From NCBI GenBank assembly GCA_038043285.1, contig JBBTCJ010000042.1, forward strand, positions 1-21,048: DNA of 21,048 nucleotides, read 5' to 3'. The position numbers and the translations under genes were made by a program. How positions within the stretch are numbered: the first letter of the stretch is position 1; every line of letters begins with the position of its first letter. Below the pieces are notes generated by a model. It was not told where the DNA came from, did not search any database, and saw only the letters and a program-made list of their open reading frames with translations. This document shows positions 15,768-21,048 of the stretch, one piece after another. The DNA is from JBBTCJ01 sp038043285. Its GTDB lineage: Bacteria; Planctomycetota; Phycisphaerae; UBA1845.

Positions 15768-15783
15768 GATGGCAGCACCTCCT
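15768..15783 (-). promoter_or_regulatory. Strong Shine-Dalgarno pointing to an AUC start codon of the sigma-70 gene
   Basis: Reading leftward, AGGAGG (15783-15778) is followed by a 7-base spacer (TGCTGCC) and ATC (15770-15768), which is in frame with the sigma factor. The next ordinary start codon, GTG 15746, lies 32 bases after the AGGAGG, too far for normal initiation. No ATG, GTG or TTG occurs in frame between the upstream stop codon and that GTG. Confidence 0.65.
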
Positions 15784-15796
15784 CACGGCTAAAGGG

Positions 15797-15813
15797 GGGT
15801 GTCCTGGACACCC
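15797..15813. promoter_or_regulatory. Perfect 8-1-8 palindrome in the sigma-70 gene leader
   Basis: The sequence GGGTGTCC-T-GGACACCC is a perfect inverted repeat. It ends 14 bases upstream of the AGGAGG and lies just downstream of the TACAAT -10 candidate, so it would occupy the transcription start or the first bases of the mRNA. It could be a protein operator or a 5' mRNA hairpin. Confidence 0.55.
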
Positions 15814-15818
15814 TCGCA

Positions 15819-15824
15819 ATTGTA
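15819..15824 (-). promoter_or_regulatory. Candidate -10 element (TACAAT) of the sigma-70 gene
   Basis: TACAAT on the minus strand lies 48 bases upstream of the probable start codon. No good -35 at 16-18 bases is visible; TTGGAG sits 22 bases upstream. The assignment is tentative. Confidence 0.4.
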
Positions 15825-15955
15825 GGCACGCACCACGGCCGCCGCGCTCCAACGTTTGACTGCGGTCCGGCAGGTCCGCGAAGAGGATTCGGCATCATGT
15901 CGACCGGGCGTTCAGGTCGCCCGTAGCCGAGGGGTGGCGCGGCCAGGCGCCCCCT

Positions 15956-17728
15956 TTACGAGACGTCGTCGGCCGGCGTCGGCGGTCGCAGCGTCCCGTG
16001 GTGCGGATCAACGCCCGTTCCGTGCAACCCGCCCCGGCGAACCTTCGGGGCCGAATCGGCCGCGTCGGCTTCCTGCTCGGCGGACCATTCGGCGCGTTTC
16101 TTCGACAGCCCGATCTTCCGCTCCACCGGGTCGACCCGGAGGATCTTGACCAGGATTTTGTCCCCGATCTTGACCTCCGAATGCGGATCCTCGACCTTAT
16201 GATCGGCCAATTCGCTGACGTGCAATAGGCCCTCAAGGTCCGGCTCAAGCTCCACGAAAACGCCGAAATTGGTGATCTTTGTGACCGTTCCTTCGACAAT
16301 CTGGCCGGGAATGTAGTTTTCGGGCACGGCGCGGGCCCACGGATCCTCGTGCAGTTGCTTGAGACCCAAGGCGATCCGTTGCTTTTCCTCCTCGACTTTT
16401 AGGACCACGCATTCGATCGTGTCGTTCTTCTTGAGGACTTCGGAGGGGTGGCTCACCTTCTTGGTCCAGCTCAGGTCGGACACGTGAAGCAGCCCGTCGA
16501 TTCCCTCCTCGATCTCCACGAAGGCCCCATAATTGGTGAGGTTGCGGACCTTGCCGTGGATCCGCGTGTTGGGCGGATACTTCTCCGCGACGTGCGTCCA
16601 GGGGTTCTCCTGCGTCTGCTTGATGCCCAGAGAGATTTCCTGCTTGTTCTTGTTGATCTCCAGCACCAGAACCTCGATCACGTCGCCGACGTTGAGCATT
16701 TCCGAGGGGTGGTTAATGCGTCGGGTCCAGCTCATCTCGCTGATGTGCACCAGACCCTCGACGCCCGGCTGGATCTTCACGAACGCGCCATAGTTCATGA
16801 TGTTCACGACCTCGCCCTTGAGGAGCATGCCCACCGGATAGCGCTGCTCGATGCTGTCCCAGGGATTCTCCGTAAGCTGCTTGAGGCCCAGGGCGATCTT
16901 CTCTTTGTCGCGGTCAATGCTCAGAACCTTGACCTGGACCTCTTCGTCGATCTTGAGAATCTCCGACGGATGCCCAACCCGGTCCCAGCTCATGTCGGTG
17001 ATATGCAACAACCCGTCGATCCCGCCGAGATCCACGAAGGCGCCGAAGTCGGCCACGTTCTTCACCGTGCCCTTGCGCGTCTGTCCGACTTCCAACGTGG
17101 AAAGCAACACGTCCTTGGCCGTGGAGCGTTCCTCTTCGATCAATTTCCGCCGCGAGATCACGATGTTGCGGCGCTCGATGTCGATCTTGAGGATTTTGGC
17201 CCCGATCGACTTCCCGATGTATTCGCTGATGTCACCCGGACGGCGGATGTCCACCTGCGACGCGGGAAGGAACACGGGATAACCGATGTCCACCAGCAAT
17301 CCGCCCTTGATCTTACGCATGACGCGGCCTTCGACCGTATCGCCCTCTTTCTTGGAGTCGATGATCCGCTGCCAGTTGAGAATCCGATCGGCTTTCCGCT
17401 TCGACACCACGATGTGACCACTGTCCGATTCGACGGTCTCGAGCCAAACCTGGACTTCGTCGCCCACGTCCACGGAGTCGGGATCGTCCCACTCCTCCGC
17501 GGGAACGAGGCCTTCGCTCTTCAGCCCCACGTCGATGACCAGGTCTCCACCGGCGCGCCCGACCACGCGTCCTTTCAGAATGGTCCCCGGTTTGAACTCG
17601 TCCTCCCGGGTGTCAACGATATCCGCCACCATCCGGGCGCTGTCGGCGTCGGGGAAAATCGCCAGGATATCCGCATCAATGCCCGAACCGATCGAATCGA
17701 TTTCCGAAATCAGGTTGTAGTCGACCAT
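15956..17728 (-). CDS. rpsA: Ribosomal protein S1, six S1 domains
   Basis: S1 binds mRNA on the 30S subunit and helps unfold and dock leaders at initiation. The protein has 590 residues from ATG 17728 (MVDYNLISEIDSIG); the frame is open to 17794 but the extra 22 residues look non-coding. Six S1 (OB-fold) repeats lie at about 46-112, 128-197, 213-284, 298-370, 385-457 and 472-545. The last four share the GAFV or GVFV, DGLLH/EGLVH and GLKQ/GIKQ signatures, and ENPW or EDPW links several repeats. A C-terminal tail (about 546-590) is acidic and then Pro/His/Arg-rich. No strong Shine-Dalgarno precedes the ATG, as is common for rpsA. The gene lies 274 bases downstream of rpmH and 185 bases upstream of the sigma-70 gene, all in the same direction. 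Confidence 0.96.
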   Translation of the reverse strand: MVDYNLISEIDSIGSGIDADILAIFPDADSARMVADIVDTREDEFKPGTILKGRVVGRAGGDLVIDVGLKSEGLVPAEEWDDPDSVDVGDEVQVWLETVESDSGHIVVSKRKADRILNWQRIIDSKKEGDTVEGRVMRKIKGGLLVDIGYPVFLPASQVDIRRPGDISEYIGKSIGAKILKIDIERRNIVISRRKLIEEERSTAKDVLLSTLEVGQTRKGTVKNVADFGAFVDLGGIDGLLHITDMSWDRVGHPSEILKIDEEVQVKVLSIDRDKEKIALGLKQLTENPWDSIEQRYPVGMLLKGEVVNIMNYGAFVKIQPGVEGLVHISEMSWTRRINHPSEMLNVGDVIEVLVLEINKNKQEISLGIKQTQENPWTHVAEKYPPNTRIHGKVRNLTNYGAFVEIEEGIDGLLHVSDLSWTKKVSHPSEVLKKNDTIECVVLKVEEEKQRIALGLKQLHEDPWARAVPENYIPGQIVEGTVTKITNFGVFVELEPDLEGLLHVSELADHKVEDPHSEVKIGDKILVKILRVDPVERKIGLSKKRAEWSAEQEADAADSAPKVRRGGLHGTGVDPHHGTLRPPTPADDVS

Positions 17729-17850
17729 GGTTGTTGCCGGCGCTGAGTTGTTCTGTGGACGCAAGACTCGCGTCGGCGACGCACCTTGCACCACGCCCGC
17801 CGACCCCGCCCGGAGGAAGGGTACGAACAGGCCGACCTACCGCGATTCGC

Positions 17851-17871
17851 CGATGCGGAACGACCGCATCG
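17851..17871 (-). promoter_or_regulatory. Hairpin in the rpsA leader
   Basis: The arms CGATGCGG and CCGCATCG form a perfect 8-bp stem around a 5-base loop, about 120 bases upstream of the rpsA start. There is no following T-run, so it is not a terminator. It could take part in S1 autoregulation, which is known for rpsA leaders in other bacteria. Confidence 0.4.
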
Positions 17872-17902
17872 CCACGCGCGAAACCGCGGCGAAGAACTGA
17901 CG

Positions 17903-17932
17903 ACTATAGCCACAACTCACCCCCGCCGCCAA
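17903..17932 (-). promoter_or_regulatory. Candidate rpsA promoter
   Basis: On the minus strand, TTGGCG (17932-17927) and TATAGT (17908-17903) are separated by 18 bases. The -10 matches TATAAT in 5 of 6 positions and the -35 matches TTGACA in 4 of 6. Transcription would start near 17896, leaving a leader of about 170 bases that includes the hairpin at 17851-17871. Confidence 0.5.
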
Positions 17933-18002
17933 CGCGACGGAGGCCCGTCGCTACGGCGCATGCCTGGGGATAAAAACGGATAGGGGGCGGACGCAGGCAG
18001 GG

Positions 18003-18140
18003 TCAGCAAACGCTGATCTTCTTGAATCCGTGGCGGCGCTTACGGTTGATGAGCTTTCGCCCGTTGTGCGTTCGCATCCGCGCGCGAAAACCCGACTTCC
18101 GCGCTCGCTTGATCTTACTGATTCGTTTGGGGTAATGCAT
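18003..18140 (-). CDS. rpmH: Ribosomal protein L34
   Basis: This 45-residue gene is easily missed because of its length. Its product is a basic structural protein of the 50S subunit. The sequence contains KRARKSGFRARMRTHNGRKL followed by INRKRRHGFKK, matching the L34 pattern of GFRARM, NGRK and a basic tail. The N-terminus MHYPKRISKIK replaces the enterobacterial MKRTFQPS and is of the type I associate with Planctomycetota. ATG 18140 is preceded by AAAGGA (5 bases upstream) and by a good promoter. The stop codon is at 18003-18005. Usually rpmH is followed by rnpA; here the next gene downstream is rpsA, and no rnpA-like frame is present in the 274-base gap. Confidence 0.93.
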   Translation of the reverse strand: MHYPKRISKIKRARKSGFRARMRTHNGRKLINRKRRHGFKKISVC

Positions 18141-18183
18141 GATCCTTTGTCCCTATCTTGCGCATCCGTCTGCCAAAGGGGGA

Positions 18184-18211
18184 ACAATAGGCTTGTCATC
18201 GAGGAAGTCAA
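18184..18211 (-). promoter_or_regulatory. rpmH promoter
   Basis: On the minus strand, TTGACT (18211-18206) and TATTGT (18189-18184) are separated by 16 bases. The start would be near 18177, giving a leader of about 37 bases with AAAGGA before the ATG. The arms GGCTTG and CAAGCC (18190-18195 and 18209-18214) form an inverted repeat across the spacer. Confidence 0.6.
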
Positions 18212-18298
18212 GCCGCGGTTCCGCCCGAGCAACGCCCGGAAAGTCTAACGCTCTCAGCCGCGGCGTGCAAGCCGCACCGCCGGGCCGTTCGTGCCGAG

Positions 18299-18441
18299 GG
18301 GTGTAGTCCAAGATTATGGCGACCCGGTTTCAAAGTCGCGTGGAGCGGCCATGGGAACCCGTTTTCATGGAGCCTATGCGTGCTCGGACGCATGCTTCCG
18401 GACCCGCAGGACCGACACCGCCATAAACTTGGACTACACCC
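18299..18441. mobile_element. 143-bp inverted-repeat element, candidate MITE or structured RNA
   Basis: The ends (18299-18321 and 18419-18441) are inverted repeats matching at 22 of 23 positions, beginning GGGTGTAGTCCAAG. Flanks GTGCCGAG (18291-18298) and GTGCCCAG (18442-18449) match at 7 of 8 positions and look like a decayed target-site duplication. The interior has further hairpins: CCATG/CATGG (18349-18370) and ATGCGT/ACGCAT (18376-18393). No open frame of note lies inside. It lies between rpmH and the protease gene. A non-autonomous transposable element is the favoured reading; a folded non-coding RNA is the alternative. Confidence 0.6.
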
Positions 18442-18490
18442 GTGCCCAGGGTATCGGCGGATCTGCGGACGGATGGCGTCACGACTCCCG

Positions 18491-20563
18491 TCAAGGCAGC
18501 GAGGCGTTGAGAAAAACCTCAAACGCGTCAGCCCCCTTCAAAAGATTGATGCACGTCAGGATATCCAAGGGCGTGTTCATGCCGGAGCGGTCGAGATCGC
18601 CGGACCACGGCGGAAGCGGGGGGGGGGTCCCGGAAAGCGAGTCCACCAGCGCCTTGACATCGTCGGCGGTCGAAACCGCGTTGCCGTTCACGTCGCCGGG
18701 GAGATATCCGAGGTGAACGATGCCGGTATCGTTATGCAAGATCGTTGTCCAGGCTTTCTTCTTGATTTTCGCGCTGAGCACAATGCGAGCAGTCACCTCA
18801 TCCTGCGGGACGATGGCCAGGATGCCGGGAGGCCCACCCGTACCGCCTTTCTGGAGGACTCGAAAATCAGCCGTCGTCAATCCAGCGACGACGCCCAAGG
18901 GGAAGGCCATGTCGACGAATTCGTATCCGTAGGAGCCAAAACCCAGCGCGTCGGTCGGCTGACCTGCGTCGATGGCGTGGTTCGCCGGATCGCTTGAGAG
19001 GATGCTTGGCCAGTTCTGCGCCACGGAGAGGGCGTAAAACGCGTTGATGCGACCGTAGCCGTAGTGGTCGTCCCAGCCGATCGCTCCCTTGTCCTCGGAC
19101 GTCGCCAGCAGAATGTCCGCCACGTCGGTGTCGCTGAGCGTCGGAACGAAGGACATCAACAGTGCGGCCACCCCCGCGACGTGGGGCGTGGCCATCGACG
19201 TTCCGCTGAGAGTGGTGAAGGAGTTGCCGGTCCACGTGGAAAAGATGGCGTCGCCGGGAGCACAGAGGTCGGTTTCCGGACCCCAGTTGCTTCGCCAGGG
19301 CGCCGTAGGGGGGATGGTGCGGTCGGACGCGAAAAGGTCGTCGTCCGTGGTGGCCGAGATGGCCAGCGTGTTTCGGAGTTTCGCCGGATACGCGACGACG
19401 CCTTCGGGAAGCTGACCGTTCACCTCGTTGTTTCCGTTCGCCGCGACAAGCAAAACTCCCAGCCCGTGCGCATAGTCCGCAGCGTCTTGGAAAAGTTGTA
19501 TTTGCGCCGAACTAATGTTGCCGTATTGAAGGCTCATGTTGGCCACGTCCGCCCCGTTGTCAGCAGCCCATTTGATTCCTTGCGCGAGCGCGCTCGCCGT
19601 CCCGCCGCAGCCCTCCGGACACCGTTCTGTGAGGTTCGGCAGACAATTGCCGCCCCCGCCCCGGACGGTACAGTTCGCTTGGCTCGTACACACTACCGTG
19701 CCCGGCTCCGTTCCGCCCTGACAAGTATTGGGGCACGGGCTTGTGACACGCACCGGGAGGATGTTCGCCCCCCAGTTGATGCCGGCAATTCCCTGGTTGT
19801 TGTGGCCCTGGGCGGCGGCGATGCCCGCGACATGCGTGCCGTGCGGGCATTGATCGTTGGTGTTGGTCTGATTCATGAGATCCGCGACGTTGCGGCCAGG
19901 CAACAGGCGCGATCCGAACTCAGGATGCGGCGAGACACCGCTGTCGATGATCGCGATGGTGACGCTTCCGGGGGTGCCGGTGTGCAGACTCCACGCCTCC
20001 GGGGCGTCGATGTCGGCGTCGGCGGTTCCGCCCGTCTGACCGGTGTTGTTCAAGGACCATTGGATTGAAAAGGCCGTGTCGTTCGGGATAAGCACCTGGG
20101 CCAGTTCGCCGATCGCATCCACCGAGGCCGATTCAACGTCGTCTGCAAGCTCGGCCATGTCCGCGGCGATCGCCGGCGTGTCCGACCCCGTAGGAACGTC
20201 AAGGACGTAGTAACGATTCAGACCAAGACTGGCGGCGAGGGCAGGGTCGGAGAAACCATCCGTAAACAGCGGGCGCATGCGGGTGACGCCCGCGAGAACG
20301 GCCTGGTCCCGGAACGCCTGCCTGAGATGCGATCGGGGATCGCCGTCAAGCCGGAGCCGACCTTGGGCCACGGCGGCAACGATGGGCCGATGGGCCGCCG
20401 TCGTAAGCTGCACAAGCACCTTATTCGACGAGTATCCGCCGGGAACGTCCGGCAACCCCGGATGCGGCATCCCTGGCGAAGGCGCTTCCCGGCCCTGCCC
20501 TGACACGAGGTTCGCCCCGGCAAGGCAGACTAGAAGAGCCGCGATGGCGCGTTGCAGCGTCAA
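18491..20563 (-). CDS. Secreted subtilisin-like serine protease (S8) with dockerin-like C-terminus
   Basis: From TTG 20563 the protein has 690 residues and begins with a signal peptide (MTLQRAIAALLVCLAGANLVSG). The frame is open to a TTG at 20653, but that start would put 30 residues ahead of the signal. A propeptide-like region follows to about 155. The S8 domain has Asp207 (AIIDSGV), His241 (CPHGTHVAG), the oxyanion Asn376 (AANGNNE) and Ser456 (SGTSMATPHVAG), so it looks active. Between His and Asn lies a Cys-rich insertion (277-319) with seven cysteines. The C-terminus has two dockerin-like calcium segments, GDVNGNAVSTADDVKALVD and GDLDRSGMNTPLDILTCINLL, which in Planctomycetota often occur on secreted proteins without any cellulosome. 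It probably acts outside the cell. No clear Shine-Dalgarno is visible before either TTG. Confidence 0.92.
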   Translation of the reverse strand: MTLQRAIAALLVCLAGANLVSGQGREAPSPGMPHPGLPDVPGGYSSNKVLVQLTTAAHRPIVAAVAQGRLRLDGDPRSHLRQAFRDQAVLAGVTRMRPLFTDGFSDPALAASLGLNRYYVLDVPTGSDTPAIAADMAELADDVESASVDAIGELAQVLIPNDTAFSIQWSLNNTGQTGGTADADIDAPEAWSLHTGTPGSVTIAIIDSGVSPHPEFGSRLLPGRNVADLMNQTNTNDQCPHGTHVAGIAAAQGHNNQGIAGINWGANILPVRVTSPCPNTCQGGTEPGTVVCTSQANCTVRGGGGNCLPNLTERCPEGCGGTASALAQGIKWAADNGADVANMSLQYGNISSAQIQLFQDAADYAHGLGVLLVAANGNNEVNGQLPEGVVAYPAKLRNTLAISATTDDDLFASDRTIPPTAPWRSNWGPETDLCAPGDAIFSTWTGNSFTTLSGTSMATPHVAGVAALLMSFVPTLSDTDVADILLATSEDKGAIGWDDHYGYGRINAFYALSVAQNWPSILSSDPANHAIDAGQPTDALGFGSYGYEFVDMAFPLGVVAGLTTADFRVLQKGGTGGPPGILAIVPQDEVTARIVLSAKIKKKAWTTILHNDTGIVHLGYLPGDVNGNAVSTADDVKALVDSLSGTPPPLPPWSGDLDRSGMNTPLDILTCINLLKGADAFEVFLNASLP

Positions 20564-20792
20564 AACAGGAAAACCCCCAGGCCGTAAGATGGCGATGGCC
20601 CCCGTTATTCGGACCCCCCGAACGTGAGGCTCACTCGATGTTAGCCGGGCCAACGGTGCGGTTCAACTGTGATTGGATGCCCCGGAAGCCGTTCCGGGCG
20701 TCGGCCGTATCGGACGGACGGCAAGGCCGTACCTCAGATAACGCCCGGCCCTCTGGAGCGTTGGGGTCCGTGACCGTTCCGGTGGCACGCGG
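20564..20792. other. Upstream region of the protease gene, no gene seen
   Basis: These 229 bases lie between the protease start and the palindrome. They should hold the protease promoter, but I see no convincing -35/-10 pair and no other open frame with support. Confidence 0.4.
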
Positions 20793-21021
20793 GCCGCCCC
20801 AAAGGGGCGCAGGCTTTTAGCCACGGGTGAAGCGGAGCGGAACCCGTGGATCGCATGGCCCAAGAACTCGATCCCGCCCCGAACGGGGCGGAGGAAACCT
20901 GGAAATGTGGCATTCCTCCGCCCCGCCGGGGCGGGTTGGATTGAATGAACGCTATCCACGGGTTCCGTCCGCCGATGGCGGACTCCACCCGTGGCTATAT
21001 TCCTCGGCCCCTTACGGGGCC
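20793..21021. repeat. Composite intergenic palindrome: two inverted copies of a three-hairpin unit
   Basis: Two units face each other around a centre near 20907. Each unit has an outer hairpin (CGCCCC-AAA-GGGGCG at 20795-20809; GGCCCC-TTAC-GGGGCC at 21006-21021), a middle hairpin with CCACGGGT/ACCCGTGG arms (20821-20849; 20956-20994), and an inner G/C hairpin next to GGAGGAA (20874-20896; 20913-20934). The middle hairpin of the right copy has a longer loop. No coding frame fits; the region is probably a repeated REP-like or MITE-like element. Confidence 0.75.
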
Positions 21022-21048
21022 ACAAAAGATCCCGCCGGAAGTGTCACG

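Noticed and set aside
16448..17746. 432-codon open frame on the + strand opposite rpsA
   Set aside because: It is the antisense of a clear six-domain S1 gene; its His/Asp/Leu-rich sequence is typical of a shadow frame in GC-rich DNA.
17729..18002. rnpA gene after rpmH
   Set aside because: No open frame with RnpA features exists in this gap; it holds only promoter and leader signals.
18299..18441. SRP RNA or tmRNA as identity of the 143-bp element
   Set aside because: The GGAAGG...AGCAGCC-type SRP core and tmRNA tRNA-like ends are absent; the flanking near-duplication favours a mobile element.
19064..20068. 334-codon + frame opposite the protease
   Set aside because: Antisense to the catalytic domain, whose Asp/His/Ser motifs are intact on the minus strand.
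20793..21021. CRISPR array
   Set aside because: The repeats are inverted hairpins in mirrored order, not direct repeats with unique spacers.
20663..21025. 120-codon minus frame across the right-end palindrome
   Set aside because: It reads through the inverted hairpin repeats; the protein-like length comes from GC-rich repeat sequence.

Overview
The window is about 21 kb of GC-rich bacterial DNA and most likely comes from a member of the Planctomycetota. This assignment is inferred from gene content and was not tested by phylogeny. The supporting signs are a membrane-anchored Ser/Thr kinase next to an FHA protein and an ECF sigma factor with an extra C-terminal domain, a futalosine-pathway MqnD, secreted proteins with dockerin-like or thrombospondin-3 calcium motifs, a short primary-type sigma factor, and a ribosomal protein L34 that begins MHYPKR.

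Left part (1-6700). The 3' end of an ABC-2 (NatB-type) permease runs off the left edge. A leftward cluster follows, in transcription order: an FHA-GAF-SpoIIE-like protein with eroded phosphatase residues, a CAP-domain lipoprotein, a fusion of an NMP-kinase-like P-loop domain with a nucleoside-deoxyribosyltransferase-like domain, and a small unknown protein. Divergent from it are mqnD (menaquinone synthesis by the futalosine route) and a small SEC-C protein. A small Cys-rich secreted protein faces them and ends in a clear intrinsic terminator.

Middle part (6700-12540). A rightward signalling block holds a helical-repeat protein with two FHA-like domains, an 848-residue kinase with a polytopic membrane region, and an ECF sigma factor with a Cys/His C-terminal extension. 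A plausible model is kinase at the membrane, FHA protein as phosphopeptide reader, and sigma factor as output. The FHA-GAF-pseudophosphatase on the left could belong to the same network.

Right part (12540-21048). A leftward information-processing block holds glycyl-tRNA synthetase (with an AT-richer insertion), a sigma-70 factor whose best ribosome-binding site points to an AUC codon, ribosomal protein S1 (six S1 domains), and the 45-residue L34 gene rpmH with its own promoter. Beyond it lie a 143-bp inverted-repeat element, a secreted subtilisin-like protease with a dockerin-like tail, and a 230-bp composite palindrome that fills the right end.

No tRNA, rRNA, CRISPR array or intact transposase gene was found. 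The most interesting items are the AUC-start sigma factor with a perfect palindrome at its predicted transcription start, the 143-bp element, the kinase-nucleosidase-like fusion, and the kinase/FHA/sigma block.
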